DNA of 64,000 bases, from assembly GCA_017468425.1 (NCBI GenBank), contig JAFUIO010000025.1, positions 49,325-113,324 of the forward strand, in the 5' to 3' direction. Shown in pieces: positions 1 to 8,781 of this stretch. The translations under genes were made by a program, and so were the position numbers. Under the pieces are notes generated by a model that was not told where the DNA came from, did not search any database, and was given only the letters and a program-made list of their open reading frames with translations. This stretch comes from Clostridia bacterium. GTDB lineage: Bacteria; Bacillota; Clostridia; Oscillospirales; Acutalibacteraceae. Position 1 is the first letter of the stretch; every line of letters begins with the position of its first letter.

Positions 1-728
1 ATAAGAAACCTGACAATACAACACAGAAAACAACAAAATATCAACACAATATTTCTGTTGTTGCTCCCAATAATCAGTCAACACAGAAAGTTGATGAAAG
101 CACTCCTGTTAATCAGGATACTGCGAAACAGCAGGCAGGTGCTTTCGGATTTACGTGGGACCCCAACAGCGGTGTTTTCTATTCAACATCAGACCCGTGG
201 CAGAGACAATTCGGTTACAACAAGTATTACGATGTTTTCGGCGGTTATGTTGCACTGTGGTATGATACTGTCAGAATCAAGTTCAACTACGGTGGCTATG
301 ACTGGCTTGTTCAGTTCTGGAAAGGTCAGTACGGTTTCCTTCTTCTCGGCGCGGAAGCAGGCGTGTATTATAAAGAAGAAGGGCTTGATACATCACAGTA
401 TATATGCTCCGATAACAATATGAGGCTGAAAATCGGTTATACGTGCTATAATAAGGGTGATGTCCTCTTCACAAGAGATTATCAGGATACGTGGTGGCTT
501 ACAGGCTTCGTGCCCGGAAAACTTGACAAATATTCAGACAGAAGCCAGATGAAAATGAAAATCAGGATAACCCTTAAGGATGCGGCGATGAAAGATGCTT
601 TTGTTGAAGCAATTCAGCAGCCTGGCGTAGGTTTTTCTCAGGGTAACGCATCATCGGCAGATACTTTCTACACAAGCGGCAATGATGTTTACCTTATGTG
701 GCAAAGTGACCGAAGCAAGACATCATAA
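1..728 (+). CDS. DUF4474 domain protein, C-terminal part (5' end outside window)
   Basis: The frame is open from base 3 and closes at TAA 726-728, so only the C-terminal ~241 residues are visible. After a Gln/Thr/Asn-rich linker of about 45 residues comes a compact domain with GFTWDP, STSDPWQRQFGY, FWKGQYGF and later TWWLTGFVPGKL and KDAFVEA. This is the pattern I associate with DUF4474, an uncharacterised domain of Clostridia often found at the end of exported proteins. The linker suggests an upstream membrane or signal region, but that is not in view. A consensus promoter follows 38 bases after the stop, so the next gene is a separate unit. Function unknown. Confidence 0.75.
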   Translation, partial: KKPDNTTQKTTKYQHNISVVAPNNQSTQKVDESTPVNQDTAKQQAGAFGFTWDPNSGVFYSTSDPWQRQFGYNKYYDVFGGYVALWYDTVRIKFNYGGYDWLVQFWKGQYGFLLLGAEAGVYYKEEGLDTSQYICSDNNMRLKIGYTCYNKGDVLFTRDYQDTWWLTGFVPGKLDKYSDRSQMKMKIRITLKDAAMKDAFVEAIQQPGVGFSQGNASSADTFYTSGNDVYLMWQSDRSKTS

Positions 729-766
729 CAGGTAATATTTTGTCAATAAAATATTATATAAAAGTA

Positions 767-795
767 TTGACATAAGATAAAAAATGCAGTATACT
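767..795 (+). promoter_or_regulatory. Sigma-A type promoter for the IPETG-anchored protein
   Basis: TTGACA (767-772), a 17-base spacer and TATACT (790-795) lie 58 bases ahead of the start at 854. The -35 is perfect consensus, suggesting strong constitutive expression. Confidence 0.8.
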
Positions 796-853
796 ATTAA
801 CGTTAGTAGGGTGTAACATTACCCATATTCACAATTGAAAGGAATGTAGTGAA

Positions 854-1552
854 ATGAAAAAAGTACTTAGTATCCTTCTTGCAGTTGCTCTTTGCTTTGC
901 ATTTACAACAATGGCATTCGCAGCTGAAGAAACAGTAGCAGAAATTGATAAAGAAGAACTCAGCAGCATCGTAGACGATATCGTTGGTGCAGTAGGCGAA
1001 GGCGATTACGAAGATTTAGCAGGTGCTGTTCAGGTTAATGCTGACAAACTTGCAGCAGCTTTTGGTGACATCGTTGAAGGTACAGATACAGTTGCAGCTG
1101 ACGAAGCAGCAGACTATGTTATCACAGCTATCAGCGACCTCACAGGTGCTGACATGGAAAGCGTTAGAGAAATTGTTATGGATGCTATTGATGAATACGG
1201 CATCAGCGATGTAGAAATCCCTGAATCAAGCGAAGTTGCAGGTCTTGTTGATAAAATCCTTGAAAGACTTGAAGAATGCGGCATTGATACAGATCCCATC
1301 ATCGACACACTTGCATCAAGCAAAGTTGGCGGTGCTATCATCGGCATCTACACAGGTGAAGTAACAACTGAACCTGAAGTTACAACTGATGAGCCGACAA
1401 CAGAAGAAATTTCTTCTGATGATCCCTCAGAAGCTCCCACAGATGATATTGATATCCCTGAAACAGGTCACGCTTCATCAGTAGCAGCTTTTGCAGTTCT
1501 TGCAGTTGCAGCAGCAGGTGCATTCGTTTGCACAAGAAAAAAGGCTGAATAA
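854..1552 (+). CDS. Secreted acidic protein with sortase-type IPETG anchor
   Basis: This 232-residue protein begins with a classic signal peptide (MKKVLSILLAVALCFAFTTM, then AFA before the likely cleavage site). A helical, Asp/Glu/Ala-rich body follows (about 25-170), then a Thr/Glu/Asp/Pro-rich linker (about 172-205). The C-terminus has IPETG, a hydrophobic Ala/Val-rich segment and the basic tail TRKKAE, the three-part layout of a sortase cell-wall sorting signal with Ile in place of Leu. The start has an AAAGGAATG-like ribosome site. It stands alone between its own promoter and a strong terminator. I do not recognise the body; it may be an abundant surface protein. No sortase gene is in this window. 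Confidence 0.75.
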   Translation: MKKVLSILLAVALCFAFTTMAFAAEETVAEIDKEELSSIVDDIVGAVGEGDYEDLAGAVQVNADKLAAAFGDIVEGTDTVAADEAADYVITAISDLTGADMESVREIVMDAIDEYGISDVEIPESSEVAGLVDKILERLEECGIDTDPIIDTLASSKVGGAIIGIYTGEVTTEPEVTTDEPTTEEISSDDPSEAPTDDIDIPETGHASSVAAFAVLAVAAAGAFVCTRKKAE

Positions 1553-1574
1553 TTCAGTTTATAATTAAAAAATC

Positions 1575-1604
1575 AACGAGCATCGTTATGATGCTCGTTT
1601 TTTT
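1575..1604 (+). terminator. Rho-independent terminator
   Basis: Ten-base-pair stem AACGAGCATC (1575-1584) with GATGCTCGTT (1590-1599), five-base loop, followed by a T run. Confidence 0.9.
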
Positions 1605-2043
1605 ATGTAAAAAATGCAATAACACAAAATTTAGCCACAAAATTGCCGCAGAGGCGGTTTTGAAAAAGAAGTTGAAGAGAGAGTTACCGCGACCTGATTC
1701 GCGGTGCGTAATGCGGTTTTCAGTCCGATATGGTGCTTCCGTAGTCTTAAAGAGCTTATTGATTACAGAGTAAACCAGTTATCGAGATTCTTTGTCATAA
1801 TGCTCTTTAACAGAAAAAAAGATACAGGTCAGAAAACTGACCTGTATCAGGAATTTATATGTTCTGTGCGTGATATTTGTTAGCTTTGCGGAACACATAA
1901 AATATTGAAAAAGCATCGCTGAAAATAATTTACTTTTACATACCATACCGGTAATGTAAATCAAAATTTAACTTCATTTCTACGATTACATAACAGCAAC
2001 AATTTACATTTCCTGGAAACCTTATTGCAGGAGAGGAAAGAAC
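1605..2043 (+). other. Intergenic region without a convincing gene
   Basis: These ~440 bases lie between convergent units. I see a short CCGCGA...TCGCGG hairpin (1687-1704), two copies of GCGGTTTT nearby (about 1654 and 1713), and the minus-strand terminator at 1814-1848. The short open frames here lack ribosome sites and one runs through the terminator, so I do not call genes. It may contain decayed sequence. Confidence 0.5.
1814..1848 (-). terminator. Rho-independent terminator for the M20 peptidase gene
   Basis: A perfect 12-bp stem GATACAGGTCAG (1821-1832) / CTGACCTGTATC (1837-1848) with a four-base loop. The A run at 1814-1820 is a T tract on the minus strand. It lies about 200 bases beyond the peptidase stop. 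Confidence 0.75.
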
Positions 2044-3540
2044 TTATCTTTCCTCTTTTTCCTTTGATGCGAGTTTAACATATCTTTTAAAGAAAGTAAC
2101 GGCTTCTTCAAGGGTGTTTACAGGGCAACATTCGTTAGTTGCGTGTGTACGTGTGAGAAGCTCTGCACTTACTCTGAAGGGGGAGAAGCGAAGTACGTTG
2201 TCGCAGATAGGGCCGTAATGGTAAGCGTCTGTACTGCCCATTACAAGGAACGGAACGACAAAGTTTTTCTTCGGGTCTGTACGGCTGCAGATTTCATCAA
2301 GTGCACGGTAAGCCTGAGAATCTTTTGTAGCAAACTGTGAAACTTCTTTGCAACCGAGAAGTTCTATATCAATATTTTTGTTTCTTACAACTTTTCTGAT
2401 ATGATTTTCAACATCTTTTACGCTTGTGCCGGGCATCTGACGGAAGTTAACTGTACAGGATGCACTCTGGGGAAGAACGTTCGAAGCAGGACTTCCCTTT
2501 GCCATAGTAACTGCTGTTGTTGTTCTTGTAAGGCAGGCAGCAGGGGGGATTTTTTTGCAAATTGCAAGAATAATCGGTTTAAGTAAAGGGATGTTGCAAG
2601 TAACAAGTCTTGCGGGATAGCTAACACGTTTGCCCACACTTGTGAAAAGGTCAATCATAAAGGGCATAAGCTTTGCTTTAAACTGATGTTTTTCAAGGTC
2701 GTGAATAACATCTGCAAGGTCACCCAGAGCAGAATGAACGGGCGGCTGTGAAGAATGTCCGCCTTTTGCGTGAACGGTGATGCGGTAGTCACTGTATCCT
2801 TTTTCTGCCATACCGATACCTGCAATTGACTGGTCAATAATACCCTTGATTTTAACTGTAAGGAAAGCACCGCCTTCGTCAAGGACACTGTCGAGATGAA
2901 CGCCTCTTTCTTTGAGAGTGTTTACAATATCAACCGCACCTGAAAGACCGTTGTCGTTTACTTCTTCATCGTGAGCAAAGCAGAGATAAACGTCTCTGTC
3001 AGGCTGATAACCTTCTTCAAGAAGTGTTTCGATTGCTTCCATAACGCAGATAAGATGGTTTTTCATATCAAGAGCGCCTCTGCCCCAGATAAATTCGCCA
3101 TCGTTATGTCCACTGAAAGCAGGGTATTTCCAGTCGCCTTCAGTGCCCGGAGTAACAGGCACAACGTCCTGATGTGAAAGAAGTGCCATAGGCTTCAAAT
3201 CGCTGTTTTTACCTTTCCAGCGGTAAATGAGGCTGGCACCTGTGATGATTTCTTTTGAAAGGTTTTTGTGGATAAGCGGATAAGCTTCTTCAAGGAAATC
3301 GCGGAATTTTCTGAATTCTTCCCATTCTGTTTCTTCGGGATTTGTTCTTGCGATTGTTTTGAAAGTAAGAGCTTTACTTAAGTTTTTTGCAGCACGTTCA
3401 ACATCTGCTTTTTCAGGCTCTAAGGGTGGCTTTTCAAGTTCACTTTTTTTCGGTCTGAAGAACAGAGCTTTAATGGCAGTGATTACTATAGCCAGTGCAA
3501 TTACACCTAAAATAATCAGAAAAATTTCTTTTGGTCCCAT
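2044..3540 (-). CDS. M20 family metallopeptidase (carboxypeptidase S / PM20D1-like), membrane-anchored
   Basis: The 498-residue product has an N-terminal transmembrane segment (about residues 7-28, ILGVIALAIVITA) and then an M20 zinc peptidase fold. Visible motifs are LLSHQDVVPV (metal-binding His/Asp), GRGALDMKNH (bridging Asp), FAHDEEV (catalytic/metal Glu pair), the dimerisation lid around HAKGGHSSQPP, and a late metal His region (RTHATNE). The length and lone anchor fit the carboxypeptidase S/PM20D1 subgroup, which cleaves or forms N-acyl amino acid or peptide bonds. The true substrate cannot be read from sequence. The start has AAGGAG about 8 bases upstream and its own promoter. Confidence 0.85.
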   Translation of the reverse strand: MGPKEIFLIILGVIALAIVITAIKALFFRPKKSELEKPPLEPEKADVERAAKNLSKALTFKTIARTNPEETEWEEFRKFRDFLEEAYPLIHKNLSKEIITGASLIYRWKGKNSDLKPMALLSHQDVVPVTPGTEGDWKYPAFSGHNDGEFIWGRGALDMKNHLICVMEAIETLLEEGYQPDRDVYLCFAHDEEVNDNGLSGAVDIVNTLKERGVHLDSVLDEGGAFLTVKIKGIIDQSIAGIGMAEKGYSDYRITVHAKGGHSSQPPVHSALGDLADVIHDLEKHQFKAKLMPFMIDLFTSVGKRVSYPARLVTCNIPLLKPIILAICKKIPPAACLTRTTTAVTMAKGSPASNVLPQSASCTVNFRQMPGTSVKDVENHIRKVVRNKNIDIELLGCKEVSQFATKDSQAYRALDEICSRTDPKKNFVVPFLVMGSTDAYHYGPICDNVLRFSPFRVSAELLTRTHATNECCPVNTLEEAVTFFKRYVKLASKEKEER

Positions 3541-3572
3541 ACTGAATTCTCCTTAACTATAAATATACAGAA

Positions 3573-3601
3573 ATTTTACCATATAAATATATAAAAATCA
3601 A
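3573..3601 (-). promoter_or_regulatory. Promoter for the M20 peptidase gene
   Basis: On the minus strand TTGATT (3601-3596), a 17-base spacer and TAAAAT (3578-3573) precede the start codon at 3540. Confidence 0.55.
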
Positions 3602-3672
3602 ATGAAAACAGATGCGAATATATAATATTTTGAGAAATTTTTAATTTTTTACAAAATTTAATAAAAAGTTAT

Positions 3673-3701
3673 TTGATTATATTAATGAAATGTAGTATAA
3701 T
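3673..3701 (+). promoter_or_regulatory. Promoter for the yloU-fakA-recG-luxS operon
   Basis: TTGATT (3673-3678), a 17-base spacer and TATAAT (3696-3701) lie 32 bases ahead of the start at 3734. Confidence 0.7.
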
Positions 3702-3733
3702 TATAATAATTAATGTACAAGGGAGCGGTGAGA

Positions 3734-4090
3734 ATGATTACTTTAGAAAATCACCTCGGTAAGATTGATATTTGTGAAAACTATTTCCGCAAACTGATCG
3801 GTAACGCTGCAACCTCATGTTTTGGTGTAGCCGCTATGTCAGACGGCAATGTCAAACAGGGTATTCGCTCAAAGGTTTTCAGCAAGCGTTCATATATTGA
3901 CCAGGGCGTTGTTGTTATAAAAGAAGAAAATGGTATTTCCGTTGACTTGCATATTGTTGTAACATACGGCCTTAATATAAGAGCAGTGGTAAACAGTATT
4001 GATGAAAAAGTTCGTTACACTGTTGAAGAAGCAACAGGTATCAGAGTTAACAACGTTAACGTGTTTGTAGATAATTTAAAAGACGAATAA
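3734..4090 (+). CDS. yloU: Asp23/Gls24 family envelope stress protein (YloU-like)
   Basis: A 118-residue Asp23/Gls24 (DUF322) protein. Typical elements are the early ICENYFRKLIGNAATSCFGV helix-strand, central DLHIVVTYGLNI, and the end VEEATGIRVNNVNVFVDNL. I chose ATG 3734 because GGAG (3722-3725) sits 8 bases upstream; a TTG seven codons earlier would be too close to the promoter. In Firmicutes this gene regularly precedes the fatty-acid kinase gene, as here with a gap of 18 bases. Family members associate with the cell envelope; the biochemical role is unclear. Confidence 0.88.
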   Translation: MITLENHLGKIDICENYFRKLIGNAATSCFGVAAMSDGNVKQGIRSKVFSKRSYIDQGVVVIKEENGISVDLHIVVTYGLNIRAVVNSIDEKVRYTVEEATGIRVNNVNVFVDNLKDE

Positions 4091-4108
4091 GTTTTGAGGA
4101 GTTTATCG

Positions 4109-5770
4109 ATGATTACAGGAAAGCACATTATTGATGCTGTTATTTCAGCATCAAACAACATAAATAATCTCAGAGCAGAAGTAGATGCATTGAACGTTTT
4201 CCCTGTTCCCGATGGTGATACAGGTACAAATATGTCAATGACTATCGGCGCTGCAGCAAGAGAGCTTAAACATCTGCCCGAAACTTCAACAGTAAGTGAA
4301 GTGCTTGATAAAGCTGCATCAGCTTTGCTTCGCGGTGCAAGAGGTAATTCCGGTGTTATCTTATCTCTTATTTTCAGAGGCATTGCGAAAGGTGCAAAGG
4401 GTGCAGAAAATTTAACAAGTGAAGTTATTGTAAATGCACTTAAGAATGGTAAGGAATCAGCATATAATGCTGTTATGAAACCTACGGAAGGTACAATTCT
4501 CACAGTTATCCGCGAAACTTCTGATAAAATTGCAGAAATTTACGAGGCTGATAACAGTATTGAACCTGCTGAACTCTGGAAAAAGGTATGCGAATATGCA
4601 GAGGAATCACTTGCACGTACACCTGAAATTCTTCCGGTGCTCAAAACTGCAGGCGTTGTTGACGCAGGCGGTAAAGGTCTTCTTTGTATTTTTGAAGGTA
4701 TGAGAAACGTTTTCTGCGAAGGTGAGATTATCACCTTGCTCGGCGACAGTGCAAAACCTGTTGAAGCAACAACAAGAGCAGTAAGCGAAGAAAACGTTGA
4801 CATTAAATTCTGCTATTGCACAGAATTTATTATTGATAAAAATAAAGACCTTAAAGAGGGCTCTGCAATTAAAATGAGAGCATATCTTGAATCAATCGGC
4901 GACTGCGTTGTAGTTGTTGAAGATGATGAAATTGTTAAGGTTCACGTTCATACAAACGAACCCGGTAATGCTATTCAGGCAGCACTTAAACTCGGTTCAC
5001 TTATGAATATTAAGATTGAAAATATGCGTCTTCAGCACGCAAATGCTGAATGGGGTGCAGGCGATAAAGTGGAAGAAGAAACAGATATTCCTCTTGCAGA
5101 GCCTGAAAAGAAATACGGCTTTGTTGCCGTTGCTGCAGGTGAAGGAATTTCACAGCTTTTCACTGAAATCGGTGTTGATAACGTTGTAAGCGGTGGCCAG
5201 ACAATGAACCCCAGCACAGCAGATTTGCTTAAGGCTGTTAATATGACAGCGGCTGAACACGTTTTCATTCTTCCTAATAACAAAAACATTATTATGGCAG
5301 CAGAGCAGGTTGTGCCTCTTACATCAAAGAAGGTTCATGTTCTCAGAACAAAAACAATTCCTCAGGGAATTACTGCAATGCTTAACTTTGACGAAAGTGT
5401 ACGTTCAAACGAAAACCTGAACAATATGATGGTTGCCGCAAATAAAGTGCAGACAGGTCAGGTAACTTTTGCTGCACGTGACAGCGTTGTTGACGGCAGA
5501 GCTGTTAAAGAAGGCGAAATTCTCGGCCTTGAAAACGGTAAAATTACTGAGATTGAACATTCACCTGTAAAGGCAGGATACAAAATCACAAAGAGCCTTA
5601 TCAAGAAAATCGATGCTTCTATGGTAACAATTATTTACGGTGAAGATTCATCTGAAGAAGAAGCAAATGAACTTGAGGCACTTATTTCAAATAAATTCGC
5701 AGGTAAAGTTGATGTAGCCGTATTGAACGGCGGTCAGCCTGTATACAGTTTCGTGATTTCAGTAGAATAA
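4109..5770 (+). CDS. fakA: DAK2 domain fatty acid kinase FakA (YloV-like)
   Basis: The 553-residue product has an N-terminal DhaL/DAK2 nucleotide-binding domain (about 1-200) with the Mg-ATP binding signature FPVPDGDTGTNMSMT and the SALLRGARGNSGVILS glycine loop. A middle domain and a C-terminal EDD-like region follow. FakA phosphorylates fatty acids presented by a DegV-type FakB carrier, feeding exogenous fatty acids into phospholipid synthesis. No fakB is present in this window. ATG 4109 was chosen over a TTG 15 bases upstream because GAGGA (4096-4100) is optimally placed for it. It lies in the conserved yloU-yloV-recG gene order. Confidence 0.9.
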   Translation: MITGKHIIDAVISASNNINNLRAEVDALNVFPVPDGDTGTNMSMTIGAAARELKHLPETSTVSEVLDKAASALLRGARGNSGVILSLIFRGIAKGAKGAENLTSEVIVNALKNGKESAYNAVMKPTEGTILTVIRETSDKIAEIYEADNSIEPAELWKKVCEYAEESLARTPEILPVLKTAGVVDAGGKGLLCIFEGMRNVFCEGEIITLLGDSAKPVEATTRAVSEENVDIKFCYCTEFIIDKNKDLKEGSAIKMRAYLESIGDCVVVVEDDEIVKVHVHTNEPGNAIQAALKLGSLMNIKIENMRLQHANAEWGAGDKVEEETDIPLAEPEKKYGFVAVAAGEGISQLFTEIGVDNVVSGGQTMNPSTADLLKAVNMTAAEHVFILPNNKNIIMAAEQVVPLTSKKVHVLRTKTIPQGITAMLNFDESVRSNENLNNMMVAANKVQTGQVTFAARDSVVDGRAVKEGEILGLENGKITEIEHSPVKAGYKITKSLIKKIDASMVTIIYGEDSSEEEANELEALISNKFAGKVDVAVLNGGQPVYSFVISVE

Positions 5771-5782
5771 TAGGAGTCAGAG

Positions 5783-7807
5783 ATGGACATCAGCACTGAT
5801 ATCAGATTTTTAAAAGGTGTTGGAGAAAAACGAGCCGAGCTTTTTTCAAAGCTCGGCATTAACTCTGTAGGCGACATTCTTGAGTATTATCCCAGAATGT
5901 ACGAGGATTGGAGTAAGGTTAAAAAAATTTCGGAAACCGTTGTAGGTGAAACTGTTTGTGTGAAAGGTTTTGTTACGCACACTCCCACAAAAGCACTTAT
6001 AAAAAAAGGTATGACCATTTACAAAACGGGTATCTGTGACGGCGAAGATGTTATGGAACTGACAATTTTCAATAATCGTTTTGCTGCAGAAGCACTTAAA
6101 GAAGGCGAAGAGTATGTATTCTTCGGAAAAATCGGCGGAAATCTTTATAAAAGAGAAATGACGAATCCTGCTTTTGCTTCAAGCGAAGGCGGCGACAGAA
6201 TAAGGCCCATTTACAGTTCAACCCAGGCTCTTTCTACAAAGATTATTGAAAAAACAGTAAGAACAGCTATTGACAAAGTAAAAGATTCTTTAAACGAAAC
6301 ACTACCTGACAGAATAAGAAACACATATAAATTAGCATCTCTTATTTTTTCGCTGGAAAATGTTCATTTTCCGCAGTCGGAAAAGAATCTTGAAGTTGCA
6401 AGAAGAAGACTTATTTTTGAAGAACTTTTTATTCTGCAGTTAGGTCTTTTACTTCTTCGCTCAAGGTCAAAAAAAATAACAACCAATATAATAAAAGAAG
6501 ATAAAACAGAAGAATTCTGTTCATACCTTCCGTTTACAATGACAGGTGCACAGTCACGTGCTGTCAGAGAAGCAGTTGAAGATATGAAAAAAGATGTTCC
6601 TATGAACAGGCTTGTGCAGGGTGATGTAGGTTCAGGTAAAACTGCAGTTGCGGCGGCAATTATATATAATGCGGCAAAAAACGGTTTCCAGAGTGCTCTG
6701 ATGGCACCGACTGAAATCCTTGCAACACAGCATTACCATACACTTGCAAAATTCTTTGAAAACACAGACATAAATGTGGCTTTGCTTACAGGGTCTGTGC
6801 GTAAAAAGCAGAAAGACGAAATAAAAGAAAAACTGAAAAACGGTGAAATAGATTTGCTCGTAGGTACTCACGCAATAATTCAGGATGATGTTGAGTTTTG
6901 TAATTTAGGGCTTGCCGTAACTGATGAACAGCACCGTTTTGGTGTGGCACAAAGAGGTAACCTTTCTAAAAAAGGCGAAGAACCCCATCTGCTCGTTATG
7001 TCTGCAACGCCTATTCCAAGAACGCTGGCATTGATGATTTACGGCGACCTTGATGTATCAATTCTTGATGAATTGCCCCCGGGCAGACAGAAAATTGACA
7101 CTTTCTATGTTGATTACAAAAAGCACGAAAGAGCAATGAATTACGTAAAAAAACATCTTGACAGAGGTTTGCAGGGATATATTGTTTGTCCTCTTGTTGA
7201 ATCGGAAGAAAGTGAACTTGTATCTGCCACACAGATTTATGAAAATTTTAAAAACAATGAGTTTAAAGATTATACTGTAGGACTTCTCCACGGCAAGATG
7301 AAGCCGAAAGAAAAAGACGAAGTAATGAAAAAATTTGCAGACGGCGAAACACAACTTCTTATTGCAACAACTGTAATTGAAGTTGGTGTTGACGTGCCCA
7401 ATGCAGTTATAATGGTAATTGAAAATGCGGAAATGTTCGGACTTTCACAGCTTCATCAGTTAAGGGGCAGAGTAGGCAGAGGTGAAGAAAAGTCTACCTG
7501 CATTTTAGTAAGTGACGCGCAGAATGATGAGGCAAAAACAAGGCTTAACGTTATGTGCAAAACTTCTGACGGATTTAAAATTGCCGATGAAGATTTAAAA
7601 TTACGCGGACCCGGAGATTTCTTCGGTTCACGTCAGCACGGTCTGCCGAAAATGAAAATTGCAAACCTGCTCAATGATATGAAAACGCTGAAAGAAGCAC
7701 AGGCGGAAGCAAAAAAAGTTCTGGCAGATGACCCAAAACTCCGCAAGAAAGAAAACGAATTTTTAAGAAAAGCAGTTATAAATCTTTATGAAAATATGAA
7801 GGATTAA
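5783..7807 (+). CDS. recG: ATP-dependent DNA helicase RecG
   Basis: The 674 residues match the usual RecG length. An N-terminal wedge/OB domain (about 1-160) remodels forks and Holliday junctions. The helicase core shows Walker A GDVGSGKT (about 278-285), Walker B variant DEQHRFG (about 379), SATPIPRT (about 406), and C-terminal motifs VIEVGVDVPNA and QLRGRVGRG. RecG reverses stalled replication forks and branch-migrates recombination intermediates. The ribosome site TAGGAG precedes ATG 5783, 12 bases after fakA, so it is co-transcribed. Confidence 0.97.
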   Translation: MDISTDIRFLKGVGEKRAELFSKLGINSVGDILEYYPRMYEDWSKVKKISETVVGETVCVKGFVTHTPTKALIKKGMTIYKTGICDGEDVMELTIFNNRFAAEALKEGEEYVFFGKIGGNLYKREMTNPAFASSEGGDRIRPIYSSTQALSTKIIEKTVRTAIDKVKDSLNETLPDRIRNTYKLASLIFSLENVHFPQSEKNLEVARRRLIFEELFILQLGLLLLRSRSKKITTNIIKEDKTEEFCSYLPFTMTGAQSRAVREAVEDMKKDVPMNRLVQGDVGSGKTAVAAAIIYNAAKNGFQSALMAPTEILATQHYHTLAKFFENTDINVALLTGSVRKKQKDEIKEKLKNGEIDLLVGTHAIIQDDVEFCNLGLAVTDEQHRFGVAQRGNLSKKGEEPHLLVMSATPIPRTLALMIYGDLDVSILDELPPGRQKIDTFYVDYKKHERAMNYVKKHLDRGLQGYIVCPLVESEESELVSATQIYENFKNNEFKDYTVGLLHGKMKPKEKDEVMKKFADGETQLLIATTVIEVGVDVPNAVIMVIENAEMFGLSQLHQLRGRVGRGEEKSTCILVSDAQNDEAKTRLNVMCKTSDGFKIADEDLKLRGPGDFFGSRQHGLPKMKIANLLNDMKTLKEAQAEAKKVLADDPKLRKKENEFLRKAVINLYENMKD

Positions 7808-7818
7808 AGGTGATAAAA

Positions 7819-8274
7819 ATGAAAAAAATCGCAAGCTTTACTATCGACCATACAATTCTCCCCAAAGGAATGTACACATCACGCGTTGACGGCGATGTTG
7901 TAACATACGATATCAGAATGAGAAGACCGAATGTGGAAGAAGTTCTCACAAACGGTTCAATCCATACAATTGAACATCTTTTTGCGACTTATGTAAGAAA
8001 TTCAGAGTTTGCAGATAATATAATTTATTTCGGACCTATGGGCTGCAGAACAGGTTGTTATTTCCTCACACGCGGAATGGACGGTCAGGATGTAATAAAT
8101 CTCACAAGAGAAGCATTTGAATTTATTGCTGATTATGAAGGTGAAATTCCCGGTGTGAGTGCAGTTGAATGCGGAAACTACCGCGACCACGATTTAGCAC
8201 AGGCAAAAATTGATGCTGCAGATATGGTAAAAGTTTTAACAGGTTACACTAACCTTGAATATCCTACAAAATAA
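7819..8274 (+). CDS. luxS: S-ribosylhomocysteine lyase LuxS
   Basis: A 151-residue LuxS, which cleaves S-ribosylhomocysteine to homocysteine and DPD, the autoinducer-2 precursor. The metal site is complete: HTIEH at 49-53 and Cys118 in VECGNYRDHDL; GCRTGCYF carries the active-site Cys. ATG 7819 is preferred because AAAGG (7806-7810) is 8 bases upstream; the in-frame GTG at 7810 overlaps it. It directly follows recG (11-base gap), so it probably belongs to this operon. With four radical SAM genes in the window, a role in recycling the spent S-adenosylmethionine product is at least as plausible as signalling, but that is inference. Confidence 0.95.
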   Translation: MKKIASFTIDHTILPKGMYTSRVDGDVVTYDIRMRRPNVEEVLTNGSIHTIEHLFATYVRNSEFADNIIYFGPMGCRTGCYFLTRGMDGQDVINLTREAFEFIADYEGEIPGVSAVECGNYRDHDLAQAKIDAADMVKVLTGYTNLEYPTK

Positions 8275-8304
8275 AATATCCAAAGTTTATAACATTGATT
8301 TACA

Positions 8305-8360
8305 GGCTCCCTTGTGTAAAGGGAGCTGGCAAAATCTGTGATTTTGACTGAGGGATTGTC
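8305..8360 (+). repeat. Left inverted repeat flanking the DUF559 gene
   Basis: A 56-nt element. Its first 24 bases (8305-8328, beginning GGCTCCCTTGTGTAAAGG) and last 15 bases (GACTGAGGGATTGTC, 8346-8360) recur exactly, inverted, at 8782-8836. It folds as one hairpin GGCTCCCTT/AAGGGAGC followed by a second, CAAAAT/ATTTTG. Confidence 0.85.
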
Positions 8361-8423
8361 GGAAAGAAAAGGTGATTCCTTACGGACAGAAAACATAATA
8401 AAGAAATAGTTCCTGTTGCGAAA

Positions 8424-8747
8424 ATGCTTCGGAAAAATATGACAAAAGAAGAGAAACATCTATGGTATGATTTTCTTAAAACATATCCTGTTCGTTTTTT
8501 TAGGCAAAAGGTTCTTGGGAAATATGTTGCAGATTTTTATTCAGCTTCCGCAAAGTCGGTAATAGAACTTGACGGTTCACAGCATTATGAGGCTGGTGGT
8601 ATGGAAAAAGATGCAGAACGAACCAAATATCTTGAAGAATACGGCTTGAAAATAATAAGAATCCCAAACGATGAAATTAATCAGAATTTCAGAGGAGTTT
8701 GTGAGTATATTGACAAAATTGTTAAACAATCCTTGAATCAGCCGTGA
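8424..8747 (+). CDS. DUF559 endonuclease-like protein, probably damaged at the 5' end
   Basis: The frame encodes 107 residues with the DUF559/Vsr-type restriction-endonuclease-like fold: MTKEEKHLWYDFLKTYPVRF, then RQKVLGKYVADFYSASAKSV, IELDGSQHYE and IRIPNDEI. The IELDG and metal-ligand region is intact. The frame stays open upstream of ATG 8424 through DRKHNKEIVPVAK, which looks like genuine family N-terminus, but no ATG, GTG or TTG precedes it before a stop. A GTG at 8372, with a purine-rich GGAAAG just upstream, is one base out of frame, so a single-base insertion near 8381-8385 may have cut off the native start. The right repeat supplies its terminator. Nuclease activity is inferred from family only. 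Confidence 0.75.
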   Translation: MLRKNMTKEEKHLWYDFLKTYPVRFFRQKVLGKYVADFYSASAKSVIELDGSQHYEAGGMEKDAERTKYLEEYGLKIIRIPNDEINQNFRGVCEYIDKIVKQSLNQP

Positions 8748-8781
8748 TGAGAAAATTTTAAAAATATTATGATGTGAGGGT

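Noticed and set aside
1588..1773. 61-residue plus-strand open frame
   Set aside because: It begins within the terminator of the IPETG protein gene and shows no family resemblance or ribosome site.
1779..1964. 61-residue minus-strand open frame
   Set aside because: It runs through the perfect terminator hairpin at 1821-1848 and has no ribosome site.
7819..8274. Reading luxS here as proof of quorum sensing
   Set aside because: No AI-2 receptor or Lsr transporter is in the window; methyl-cycle recycling explains the gene equally well.
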